Origin: CAVPLM01 sp963713545
Lineage (GTDB): Bacteria; Actinomycetota; Thermoleophilia; RBG-16-64-13
Length of the DNA: 64,000 nucleotides
Assembly: GCA_963713545.1 (NCBI GenBank)
Contig: CAVQME010000009.1
Span: 123,988 to 187,987, forward strand
Reading direction: 5' to 3'
Shown: positions 16,695 through 25,246 of the stretch, in pieces
How the letters are laid out: the number at the start of each line of letters is the position of its first letter
Position numbering within the stretch: the stretch's first letter is position 1
Translations under genes and position numbers: made by a program
The notes under the pieces: generated by a model
Databases searched by the model: none
What the model was told of the DNA's origin: nothing
Seen by the model: the letters and a program-made list of their open reading frames with translations, nothing else

Positions 16695-17501
16695 GTGGCT
16701 GTCGCTGGAATCGACCTGGGATCGCAATCCACCAAGGTGGTGATCCTCGAAGGCGATGTGATCCTCGGTGGCGCCTCGGTGCAGACCGGGGAGTCTGCGG
16801 AGACCGAGGCCCGGATGGCGGTGCAGGAGGCACTGCGGCAGACTGGCCTAGAGCGCGAGGACCTGAAGGCCGCGGTGGCGACCGGCACCCTCAGTGTGCC
16901 TGTCACCGCTGCGGTGAACATCGCCGCCTTGGGGCAGCGCTCGGCGGCGAGTTGCATCGCCACGGGAGCCTACTTCCGCTTTCCTCAGGCGCGGACGGTC
17001 CTCTATATCGGTGCCGACAGCTCCATGGCCATCCGGCTGTCCGTTGACGGCCAGGTCGAGGACCAGGCGAAGAACGAGCGCTGCGCGGTGTCCTCGGGCG
17101 CGCTGCTGGACCTTGTGAGCCGCATGCTCGAAATTCCGGTGGAGGAGTTAGGCCCGCAGTCGCTGCAGGCTACCGCCCCGCAGACGGTGTCCAGCCGGTG
17201 CGTGGTCTTCGCCGAGGGCGAGATATTGTCCTTTGTCCATAAGGACCCGCCGGTGCCCGCTCCCGATGTGCTCGCGGGCGTGAACCAGTGTATCGCCGAT
17301 GGCCTGTGGGGGATGGTGCAGAAGGTGGGCGTGCCCTCCGGGTTGCTGATCTGCGGAGGGGTGGCCCGGAATGTGGGCATCGTCAAGGCGATTGAAGCCC
17401 ACCTGGGAGAACCGGTGCTGGTTCCTGCGCAGCCGCAGTACGTACGGGCCCTGGGCGCGGCCGTGTTCGCCCGCCGAATGGAGCGGGAGGGAGGCGCGTG
17501 A
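16695..17501 (+). CDS. BadF/BadG/BcrA/BcrD-type ATPase, divergent copy
   Basis: A 268-aa member of the ASKHA ATPase family that activates dehydratases and benzoyl-CoA reductases. The N-terminal phosphate loop GIDLGSQSTKVVI and C-terminal ICGGVARNVGIV are present, as are two Cys that in HgdC-type dimers bridge a [4Fe-4S] cluster (NERCAVSSG and SSRCVVFAEGE). However, the usual DIGGQD is replaced by YIGADS, and the usual NDKCAAGTGRF is degraded to NERCAVSSGALLD. Cluster binding therefore looks kept while nucleotide handling is altered. GTG start with AAGGAGG upstream. Its stop overlaps the start of the canonical partner (TGATG), so they probably form a heterodimer like BcrA/BcrD. Confidence 0.8.
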   Translation: MAVAGIDLGSQSTKVVILEGDVILGGASVQTGESAETEARMAVQEALRQTGLEREDLKAAVATGTLSVPVTAAVNIAALGQRSAASCIATGAYFRFPQARTVLYIGADSSMAIRLSVDGQVEDQAKNERCAVSSGALLDLVSRMLEIPVEELGPQSLQATAPQTVSSRCVVFAEGEILSFVHKDPPVPAPDVLAGVNQCIADGLWGMVQKVGVPSGLLICGGVARNVGIVKAIEAHLGEPVLVPAQPQYVRALGAAVFARRMEREGGA

Positions 17502-18343
17502 TGCTGACCATGGGAATCGACATCGGTTCGCGCAGCTCCAAGTGTGTCATCCTCGACGACGGGCAATTGCTGACCTACGGCACCATTGAGACCGGGCCCG
17601 ACATCATCAAGACGGCCGAGGCGGTGGTGGATGCGGCCGTCCACCGCCGCACGGGCCTGTGGGGCGAGTACCGGATGCCGTTGCCCGGCGTCAAGGTCGA
17701 CCACCTCAGGATCGACGACATGGCCTGCATCGTGTCGACCGGATACGGACGCGCCGTCGTGCCCTTTGCCCATCACGCCATCACCGAGATCACCTGCCAC
17801 TGCCGCGGGGCGCAGTGGTTCGTGCCGGGGGTCTCCACCGTCCTCGACGTCGGCGGGCAGGACAGCAAGGGCATCCGGGTCGGTCCCATGGGCGAGGTCG
17901 TCGACTTCGCGATGAACGACAAGTGCGCCGCCGGCACCGGTCGCTTCATGGAGATCGTCGCTGAGGCCCTGCACGTTCCGTTGTCCGAGATCGGCCCCCT
18001 GTCGCTGCAGAGCACAAAGGTCCTGCCGTTCAGCTCTACCTGCGCGGCCTTCGGCCGAGGGGCGGCGGTAACGCTGCTCAAGGAAGGCGAGCGCAAGGAG
18101 GACATTCTGGCCGGGCTGCACGAGGCGATCGCCAACCGGGTCATGGCCCTGGTTCGAAAGGTCGGCGTTGCGGACAAGTTCGCGATCTCCGGCGGCATCG
18201 GCAGGAATGTCGGGCTCGTGAGCAGGATCGAAGAGAAGATCGACGGATTGACGGTCTACCTGCCACAGGAACCGATGATCGTCGGGGCGGTGGGGGCGGC
18301 CCTGATCGCCAATGACCGGGCCAAGAACCAGCCGATCGAATGA
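17501..18343 (+). CDS. BadF/BadG/BcrA/BcrD-type ATPase, canonical copy
   Basis: A 280-aa activator ATPase with all family motifs: GIDIGSRSSKCVIL at the N-terminus, VLDVGGQDSKGI (about residue 115), NDKCAAGTGRFMEI (about 140, first cluster Cys), SSTCAAFGRG (second cluster Cys, about 176) and ISGGIGRNVGLV. It would couple ATP hydrolysis to injection of a low-potential electron into the Fe-S subunits encoded at 13623-16072, taking electrons from a ferredoxin. ATG at 17501 overlaps the previous stop; a GTG three bases earlier is also possible. Together with the divergent copy it completes a four-subunit BcrABCD-like set. Confidence 0.87.
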   Translation: MLTMGIDIGSRSSKCVILDDGQLLTYGTIETGPDIIKTAEAVVDAAVHRRTGLWGEYRMPLPGVKVDHLRIDDMACIVSTGYGRAVVPFAHHAITEITCHCRGAQWFVPGVSTVLDVGGQDSKGIRVGPMGEVVDFAMNDKCAAGTGRFMEIVAEALHVPLSEIGPLSLQSTKVLPFSSTCAAFGRGAAVTLLKEGERKEDILAGLHEAIANRVMALVRKVGVADKFAISGGIGRNVGLVSRIEEKIDGLTVYLPQEPMIVGAVGAALIANDRAKNQPIE

Positions 18344-18372
18344 GGATGATCAGCAAAGAAAGGAAGGGAACC

Positions 18373-18510
18373 ATGGGCGTCTCGATCGATTGGGAGAGCC
18401 TGCCCTGGAAGGAACCCGGGCCGGGCGCTCGCGTCAGGGTCGGCGTAGGCGACGGTAAGGTGGCAACCCCATTAGGATGGGTCAAGTTGTACCGAAAGGA
18501 AGGTACGTGA
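18373..18510 (+). CDS. Small 45-aa ORF, unknown, coupled to PFK-like gene
   Basis: A short ORF beginning MGVSIDWESLPWKEPGPGAR and ending LGWVKLYRKEGT. It has a good ribosome site (AAAGGAAGGG) and its stop TGA overlaps the next start (TGATG), so translation of the PFK-like gene probably depends on it. The opening DWESLPWKEPGPG resembles the start of some cupin-type proteins, so it may be a truncated or frame-shifted cupin rather than a complete peptide. No function can be given. Confidence 0.45.
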   Translation: MGVSIDWESLPWKEPGPGARVRVGVGDGKVATPLGWVKLYRKEGT

Positions 18511-19694
18511 TGAATCTAGAAACGGGCCATACCGGCCCCCCGAAACGCATCGCCATCATGACGGGCGCCGGTTTCGTTCCAGGCATGAACGCCGTGGTCA
18601 TGGGCGCAGCTCTGGCGGCGGGCGAGCTGGGGTGGGAGATCGTCGGCATCCGCGATGGTTTTGACGGTCTGATGTACCCCGACCGCTACCCCGATGGTGG
18701 GCTTGTGACCCTCAGCAGTCGACTGGCGGAGAGTCTTGATCCCGGGGGCGGGGGCATTCTGGGCCAGTCGGGTCGGGTGGATCCATTCCATGTCCGTACG
18801 ATCGATGAAGACGACATGGTTCAGGAAGTGGACACGTCCGATGATCTGCTGGAAGCGCTGAAGGCGGAGCAGATCGATGCCGTGATCTCCGTCGTGGGCG
18901 GTCGAGGGCTGAGCATCCTCTACAAGCTCCACCGCAAAGGGCTCAACACCGTGTGCATCCCCCGGTCGATTGAGAACGATATCGCCGCCACCTCGGTGTC
19001 CTTTGGCTTCAACAGCGCGCTCAGCTTCACCATCGAGATGCTCGACCGGGCCCGCCAAGCGGCCGAGTCCGCGCGCAAGATCGCAGTGGTGGAGGTTCTC
19101 GGTGAGCAGGCGGGGTGGGTGGCGCTACAGGCCGGCATCGCCGTCGGCGCCGACGCGGTGCTGATTCCCGAGATCCCCTGCGATCTGTCGACGGTGGCGG
19201 CACGGTTGAAGGAGAAGATGACACCCCGGCGGCCGTACGGCCTGGTGGTGGTGGCCGAAGGCGTCGACTTCGCCGATCAACCGCAGGCTCAGGCGGCCGA
19301 GCCGTCGACCGAATCCTTCAAGGCTTCGCTGTCGCCCCTCGCAGAGGGCGCAGCGGGCGAGCACGTCATACTCCGCTCGGGACGGGCCGCGCAGACCGTG
19401 GCCGACAGGCTGCAACTCTTGATCGCCGAGGAGACCCAGCCACTGGTCCTGGGCCTTTGGGTCAGGGGTGGCGCCCCCACCGCCGTCGATCGCCAACTAG
19501 GGTTGGCGTACGGGGCTGGGGCAATAAGGGGCCTCAATGCCGGCAAGACCGGAACTATGGTTGCTTTCGTCCCACCAGACATAAGGTTCGTGCCGTTGGC
19601 GGAGGCGATCAACAAAGTCAGAAGGGTGCCGACGGACAGCCTATTTGTGAAGATCGCCCAATCGCTTGGCATCTGTCTGGGAGGGGAACTATGA
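18510..19694 (+). CDS. Phosphofructokinase-like protein with altered catalytic residues (copy 1)
   Basis: A 394-aa protein of the PfkA fold: GAGFVPGMNAVVMGA at the nucleotide loop, VVGGRGLSILYKL, PRSIENDIA, VVEVLGEQAGW and WVRGGAPTAVD. Compared with PfkA, GGDGS becomes GGRGL (loss of the Mg-coordinating Asp103), PGTIDND becomes PRSIEND (catalytic Asp127 to Glu), and the MGR of the fructose-6-phosphate site becomes LGE. The RGG arginine is kept. The same changes occur in copy 2, so they are fixed rather than decay. Ordinary phosphofructokinase activity seems unlikely; it may use another sugar or phosphoryl donor, or bind ligand only. The start at 18510 overlaps the 45-aa ORF; its stop overlaps the activase start. 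Confidence 0.75.
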   Translation: MNLETGHTGPPKRIAIMTGAGFVPGMNAVVMGAALAAGELGWEIVGIRDGFDGLMYPDRYPDGGLVTLSSRLAESLDPGGGGILGQSGRVDPFHVRTIDEDDMVQEVDTSDDLLEALKAEQIDAVISVVGGRGLSILYKLHRKGLNTVCIPRSIENDIAATSVSFGFNSALSFTIEMLDRARQAAESARKIAVVEVLGEQAGWVALQAGIAVGADAVLIPEIPCDLSTVAARLKEKMTPRRPYGLVVVAEGVDFADQPQAQAAEPSTESFKASLSPLAEGAAGEHVILRSGRAAQTVADRLQLLIAEETQPLVLGLWVRGGAPTAVDRQLGLAYGAGAIRGLNAGKTGTMVAFVPPDIRFVPLAEAINKVRRVPTDSLFVKIAQSLGICLGGEL

Positions 19695-20644
19695 GCAGCC
19701 CATCCGACAAATCGTCCGGGCCCACCGGTATTGTCCTGAATATCCAGCGCTATTGCAGCCATGACGGTCCGGGCATCCGCACCAACGTCTTTCTCAAAGG
19801 CTGCTCGTTGCGCTGCAAATGGTGTTCCAACCCCGAAAGCATCCACCGCAACCCGGAGCTTGCCTACGCCCCTAACATGTGCGCCGGCAAGAAGGAGTGC
19901 GGCCTGTGCCTGAAGCCCCCCTTCCCCGAAGGCGCCTTCTACGTCGTCGAGGGGGCCGATGACAAGGTAAGAGTCAACTGGGACCTGGCCGCGGACATCG
20001 ACGAGGCGCTTGTTGCGCTCTGCCCGACCAAGGCACTGGATATGTACGGCAAACGGATGACGGTTGAAGAAGTGCTCGAAGAGGTGGAGAAGGACGACTC
20101 CTTCTACCGCTCCTCAGGCGGCGGCATGACCCTGAGCGGCGGCGAGTGTCAGCTGCAGCCGGACTTCGCCGCGGCACTATTGGCAGGCGCCCACGAGCGC
20201 GGCTTCAACACGGCCATCGAAACGGCGTTCAACGTGCCCTGGTCGTTCGTGGAAAAGGTGCTGCCACACGTCGATACCGTGCTGCACGACCATAAGCTCA
20301 CCATCCCCGAGCGCCACAAGAAGTGGACCGGCGTCAGCAACACGCGCATCCTGGCCAACCTGAAGCGAGCCTACGAGACCTTCCCCGACATCGACTTCAT
20401 CGCCCGCACGCCGCTGATCCCCGGCGTCAACGCCGATGAGGAGCACATCCGGGCGGTCCTGGCCTTCATTCGCCCGTACAAGAACGTGATCGACTATGAA
20501 CTCTTGCCATACCACCGCTTTGGCCTGGGCAAGTACGAGAGTCTGGGTGTGGTGTATGAGTTGGAAGACTACAAGACGCCCTCGGAAGAGTCGGTCGCAC
20601 ACCTGCAGGCCATCATCGACGAAGCCTTTGGAAGAAATGGATAG
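19691..20644 (+). CDS. Glycyl radical enzyme activating enzyme (radical SAM)
   Basis: A 317-aa activase. The SAM-cluster motif CSLRCKWCSNPE (CxxxCxxC) is at about residues 39-50 after HDGPGIRTNVFLKG, as in PflA-like activases. An inserted Cys-rich segment (MCAGKKECGLC ... CPTKAL, about 65-120) would hold an auxiliary Fe-S cluster, typical of activases for non-PFL glycyl radical enzymes. GGMTLSGGECQLQPDF is the SAM-binding GGE region. It generates the glycyl radical on the enzyme at 10998-13419, the only such enzyme in the window. ATG at 19691 overlaps the stop of the PFK-like gene (ATGA), with GGAGGGG upstream. Confidence 0.92.
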   Translation: MSSPSDKSSGPTGIVLNIQRYCSHDGPGIRTNVFLKGCSLRCKWCSNPESIHRNPELAYAPNMCAGKKECGLCLKPPFPEGAFYVVEGADDKVRVNWDLAADIDEALVALCPTKALDMYGKRMTVEEVLEEVEKDDSFYRSSGGGMTLSGGECQLQPDFAAALLAGAHERGFNTAIETAFNVPWSFVEKVLPHVDTVLHDHKLTIPERHKKWTGVSNTRILANLKRAYETFPDIDFIARTPLIPGVNADEEHIRAVLAFIRPYKNVIDYELLPYHRFGLGKYESLGVVYELEDYKTPSEESVAHLQAIIDEAFGRNG

Positions 20645-20686
20645 AACCACAGTTGTTAGAGGGCACCGAGTTCAAATGGGAACCGG

Positions 20687-20723
20687 GGAGTGTTTGGGTG
20701 GGTGTTGCCCGCCCAAACACTCC
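20687..20723 (+). terminator. Hairpin terminator after activase gene
   Basis: Arms at 20687-20702 and 20708-20723 (GGAGTGTTTGGGTGGG and its complement with one G-U pair) form a 16-base stem with a 5-base loop, 43 bases after the activase stop. A short pyrimidine run follows. It probably limits read-through into the second PFK-like gene. Confidence 0.6.
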
Positions 20724-20765
20724 ATCCTTCTACCCTCTGCGTGAGTCCTTGGAGGAAGACATATC

Positions 20766-21885
20766 ATGATTGAGACGCTGGGTCACGCAGGTCTGCATAG
20801 ACGCGTTGCCATCAATGTAGGGGCGGGCTTCGTCCCGGGCATGAACTCCGTACTGATGGGGGCGGCTCTGGCAGCGGGCAAGCTGGGATGGGAGATGCTC
20901 GGCATCCGGGACGGATTTGAAGGGCTGCTGCATCCGGACCGCTATCCCGATGGGGGATTGGTCATCCTCAGCCCCGAGCTGGTCGAGAATCTCGATCCTG
21001 CCACCGGTGGCATCCTCGGCCAGGCGCCCGAGGTGGATCCCTTCCATGCGCCCACCGCGGGCGAAGAAGAAGCCGACCTGTCCGATGAGTTGCTGGCAAG
21101 ACTCAAGGCAGAGAATATTGACGCCCTTATTTCCGTTGTGGGCGGCCGCGGCCTGAGTATCCTCTACAAGCTCCATCGCAAGGGACTCCATACGGTATGC
21201 ATCCCTCGGTCGATCGAGAACGACGTCGCCTCCACCGCCGTGTCCTTTGGGTTCAACACCGCCCTCAGCGTGACCATCGAGATGCTGAACAAGGCCTATC
21301 AGGCGGCCCGGTCGGCCCGGAAGATCGCCGTGGTCGAGGTTCCGGGAGAGCAGGCCGGATGGATCGCCCTGCAGGCCGGTGTCGCCGCCCGGGCCGATGT
21401 CGTGCTGATTCCCGAGATCCCCTGCGATCTGAAGCGGGTGGCCGCCCGGTTGAAGGACAAGATATCGCCTCAGGCGCCCTTACGGTCTGGTGGTGGTGGC
21501 TGAAGGGGCGAAGTTCACCGGCGACGCCCCGGCAACAGGCCAGGCCGATGCCCAGGCCACGCGGCGCTCCGGTCAAGCCGCCGAGATCGTCACGAAGGGA
21601 CTGCAGCCGCTGGTCGCCCAGGAAGTCTATCCTCTGGTCATCGGTCCCTGGGCGAGGGGCGGCGATCCCACCGCACTCGACCTCCAACTGGGGATGGCCT
21701 ACGGGGCCGGGGCTGTTCAGGTGCTGAAGGCCGGTCACACCGGGGCGATGGTGGCGTTCGTACCGCCCGACATCAAGTTCGTGCCCCTGGCGGAAGCGAT
21801 GGACAAAGTCCGAACAGTGCCACCGGAAAGCGAATTCATGAGGATCGCCCAGTCGCTCGGCGTGTATCTGGGGACGCCGCTATGA
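20766..21885 (+). CDS. Phosphofructokinase-like protein with altered catalytic residues (copy 2), one frameshift
   Basis: Close paralogue of the protein at 18510-19694, with the same family blocks and the same substitutions: VGAGFVPGMNSVLMGA, VVGGRGLSILYKL, PRSIENDVA, VVEVPGEQAGW, PWARGGDPTALD. One extra base near 21478 breaks the frame between LKDKISPQ and PYGLVVVAEG; the joined protein is about 370 aa. It lacks the longer insert seen in copy 1 after VVVAEG. The ATG at 20766 has TTGGAGGAAG upstream. Sitting with copy 1 on either side of the activase and sharing lost catalytic residues, it likely pairs with copy 1 in an unrecognised function of this cluster. Confidence 0.72.
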
Positions 21886-21900
21886 GAACGAGGCGATACC

Positions 21901-23074
21901 GTGACGCCGGTGGACATCTACGAACGACTGGCGATGCGCTGGAAGCGCTGCCTGCCGGCTTCACCAGAACACCCTCTCAGCTGGAGATCCGACTCCTCGA
22001 GCTTGTCTTCACTCCCGAGGAGGCCGCGCTTGCCGGCCAACTGAGCCGCAAGCTCGAGACCGCTGCCGAGATCGCGGATCGGGTCGGTCTCGACGAGGCC
22101 ACGGTGACCGTATTGCTCGAAAGTATGATTCCCCGGCGCATGATCCGCGCCGACACACTAGCTCTTGAAACCGGCGTGCCAGGCCTGGGAAAGGTGGAGG
22201 CAAAGCCGGGAGAGGAGCCCAAAACCCCGAGCGTGAAGAGGTATCGGTTGCACTCTTTCCTGGTCGGCTGGTACGAGGCCTTTCTGCAGCAGAGCAAGCC
22301 GACGACTCAGGAATTCGCCGAGGTCTACGAGCAATACGTGATCGAGGGCGGGGGCGAGAGGATCTTTTCCCCGCGGCCCGGACCACAAGGGGTAATCCCG
22401 TACCGCGGCTCGCTCAAGCCTGAGTGGCTCAAGCGGGAGCCCCACAACGATATAGACGCTCACTTCCAGAGACATGAGCGCTTCCTGGTGATCGACTGCG
22501 TCTGCAAGAAGGAGAAGGCTGCGGTTTACGGTCACAGTTGCGACATGCCGATCAAGCGGTGTGGCTTCGTCGGCCTGCCGCCCGGGGCGCCGCTATCGGA
22601 GAACGTGCTCAACCGTGAGGAGGCCTCGAAGCTTTGGGATGAGCTGGATGCCATGGGGACCATGATCGTCGAAGGATTCTATGGATTCACGATGGGAGCG
22701 GAGGAACCGCAGTTTGTCGGTGGCTGTCACTGCTGCGGTTGCTGCTGTTGGATGAGCGCCGCCCGTTTGGACCCCAATGTGAAGGAAACCGTTCAGCGCT
22801 CCAACTACCGCGCTGTCAAAGACTACGAGAAATGTACCTCCTGCGGGGAGTGCGTCAGGCGTTGCCAGGTGTTTGCGCATACCTTCGACAAGGCGAAGGA
22901 TGACAAGCCTGTATTCGACCGGGAAAAGTGCGTCGGATGTGGCGCTTGTGTCATGGGGTGCCTGTTTGATGCGCTCCACCTGGAGCCCGTGTCGGAAGAG
23001 GAGTGGTTCCATACCCCTCCAGTTTCGAGGAATGGGAAGAGAGGCGCTTGGAGTTCCTGGCTGCGGAGAAGTGA
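21901..23074 (+). CDS. Winged-helix / dicluster ferredoxin-like protein (copy 1), two frameshifts
   Basis: A protein of about 390 aa. The N-terminal part (about residues 20-90: LEIRLLELVFTPEEAALAG, ETAAEIADRVGLDEATVTVL) resembles a winged-helix domain. The middle carries Cys-rich VIDCVCKKEKAAVYGHSC and GGCHCCGCCCW, and the C-terminal part a two-cluster ferredoxin (CTSCGECVRRCQVF and CVGCGACVMGCLF). By comparison with copy 2 the start is the GTG at 21901 (TPVDIYERLA); one base is missing after that segment (near 21931) and one near 23017, the true stop being TGA at 23072-23074. It is a candidate electron carrier to the activator ATPase. The DNA-binding-like domain could equally be a protein-interaction module. 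Confidence 0.75.
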
Positions 23075-23086
23075 GGGAGGGTATCC

Positions 23087-24297
23087 ATGAGCAGCACGGG
23101 CGATACGGTGGATGTCTACGAACGGCTGGCGGATGCGCTGGACGCACTGCCATCCGGCTTCACCAGGACACCCTCCAAGGTGGAGATCAAGCTGATGAAG
23201 CTCGTGTTCACTCCCGAGGAGGCCCTGGTTGCCGGCACGATGAGCCGCAAGCTCGAGACTGCCGCCGAGATCGCGAAGCGGGTTGGATTCCCGAGGCCGA
23301 GGTCGCCGTGCTCCTGGAGAGCATGATCCCCCGGGGCATGGTCCGTGCCGGCGGGCCGGCCGTTGATGCCGCTGCGCAACTAGTCCCTGCCTCGCGAGGT
23401 GCGGGAAGAGCCGAGGCATCCCTCGGTCTAACGCCCGAGGCCGAGCGCGCGAAGGAATACCGGCTCAACCCTTTCCTCGTTGGCTGGTACGAGGCCTTTC
23501 TTAAGCAGGACAAGCCGACGACCAGGGAATTCGCCCAGCTATACGAGCAATACGTGATCGAGGGCGGGGGCGAGAGGGTCATTGCGCCCCGACCGGGTCC
23601 GCAGGGCGTCATCCCGATGCGTGGCTCACTCAAGCCGGAGTGGCTCGAACGGGAGCCCCACAACGACATCGACGCTCACTTCCGAAGGCACGAGCGCTTC
23701 CTCGTGATCGATTGCGTATGCAAGAGGGAGAAGGCCGCGGCCCACGGCCACAGTTGCGACCTTCCCACCAAGAGGTGCGGCTTCGTCGGCCTGCCGCCTT
23801 CGACGCCGCTCTCGGAGAACGTGCTCACCCGGGAAGAGGCGATGGAGCTCTGGGAGCAGTTCGATGCCATGGGAACCATGGTCGTCGAAGGAGCCTATGG
23901 GTTCACCTTGGGAGCGGAGAAGCCTCAGTTCGTCGGTGGTTGCCACTGCTGCGGCTGTTGCTGTGCTTTGTTGAACGCCCCGCGCCTAGACCCCAATATC
24001 AAGGAAACCGTCCAGCGCTCGAACTACCGCGCTGTCAAAGACCACGACAAATGTACTTCCTGCGGGGAGTGCGTCAGGCGTTGCCAGGTGTTTGCGCACA
24101 CGTTCGACAAAGCCACGGATGACAAGCCTGTGTTCCACCGCGAGCTGTGCATCGGCTGTGGAGCGTGTGTCATGGGTTGTCCGTTTGATGCGCTCCACCT
24201 GGAGCCCGTGTCGGAAGAGGAGTGGTTCCATACCCCCTCCAGTTTCCAGGAATGGGAAGACAGGCGCTTGGAGTTCCTCGCCGCGGAGAACGACTAG
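23087..24297 (+). CDS. Winged-helix / dicluster ferredoxin-like protein (copy 2), one frameshift
   Basis: Tandem paralogue of the preceding gene. It has VDVYERLADALDALPSGFTR, the winged-helix-like segment (VFTPEEALVAGTMSRKLETA), VIDCVCKREKAAAHGHSC, GGCHCCGCCCALL, and two [4Fe-4S] motifs, CTSCGECVRRCQVF and CIGCGACVMGCPF. The second motif keeps the Pro missing from copy 1 (CPF versus CLF). One base is missing near 23287 (AKRVG continues as IPEAEVAVLLESM). The ATG at 23087 follows GAGGGAGGG. Copies 1 and 2 may carry electrons at different potentials or to different partners (ATPases versus ferredoxin reductase). Confidence 0.78.
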
Positions 24298-24371
24298 CAC
24301 GTGGCGCCCATCGGGGCCAAGTAGACTGTGACCAAGGGGCGCCCAGACAAGCATCAGAAGGAGGCCCGCCC

Positions 24372-25200
24372 GTGACCGAACCAACGCTGAACGCCGTCGT
24401 CACCCTGCGCAACCAGGTCTCGCCTTGGCTCATGGTCCTGCAGGTGGTACCGGACGGGGGGGTCCTGCCCGACTACGTTCCCGGCCAATCAATGTCTCTG
24501 GGACTGTACGGATCAGCCTCGCGGTGCGCCCTCGCCGAGCCCGAGGCGGCTCCCCCCGAGCCGGACAAGCTGATCAGGCGCGTCTACTCCATCGCCTCGT
24601 CTCCCGTCAATCGTGAGTTCCTGGAGTTCTACATCGCCCTGGTCCCCGGCGGGGTCTCTCTCGCCGCGCCTGTTCGACCTCGAGATCGGGGATCGCATCT
24701 ACCTCTCCGACAGGGTGGTGGGCCGGTTCACCTACGACGACGAGCGCATCCCTCAAGGATCGAATCTGGTTCTCGTCGCCACCAGCTCCGGCCTGGCCCC
24801 CTTCGTGAGCATGCTGAGCACGCACCTGCGACTCCAGCCGCAGCGCCGCATCGCCGTTCTGCATGGCGTGCGCCATTCGTGGGACCTGGGGTACCGCTCC
24901 ATTCTGATGGCCATGCAGCATCTGCGCGACAACGTCACGTACATCCCCGTGGTCAGCAGGCCGCAGGAAGAGCCGGTCCCCTGGAAAGGCGCCACCGGGC
25001 ACGTCCAGGACGTGTGGAAGAGCGGCCTCATCGAGAAGGCCTGGGGCCACAAGCCCAGTCCGGCCGACACGCACGTGTTCATGTGCGGCAGTCCGCATAT
25101 GAGTGAATCCATGCTCGAACTACTGGGGCAAGAGGGGTTCGTGGAAGATACGAAGGCCGAGCCCGGCCAGATCCATGTGGAGAAGTACTGGAAGGCTTGA
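24372..25200 (+). CDS. Ferredoxin-NADP reductase family flavoprotein, one frameshift
   Basis: About 275 aa. The FAD-binding domain has YVPGQSMSLGLYG and RRVYSIASSP (the RxYS flavin motif). The NAD(P) domain has LVLVATSSGLAPFVSM, HGVRHSWDLGY and HVFMCGSPHMSESM, ending in VEKYWKA with the aromatic near the C-terminus seen in Fpr-type enzymes. One extra base near 24650 breaks the frame after LEFYIALVPGG, continuing as SLSPRLFDLEIGDRIYL. The GTG at 24372 follows AAGGAGG. It follows two ferredoxin-like genes and precedes a glucose-6-phosphate dehydrogenase gene, suggesting NADPH-to-ferredoxin electron flow for the dehydratase/reductase. Confidence 0.82.
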
Positions 25201-25246
25201 GGTCTCGGCGCAAACCAAGCAGCGAAGACGCCAAGGGAGAGGCTGC

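Noticed and set aside
14606..16963. Long minus-strand open frame (785 codons) opposite the BCR-like subunits
   Set aside because: Antisense shadow of conserved genes; no ribosome site, no domain.
18510..21885. Ordinary glycolytic phosphofructokinase genes
   Set aside because: Both copies lack the Mg-binding Asp and have the catalytic Asp changed, and they are tied to the GRE activase.
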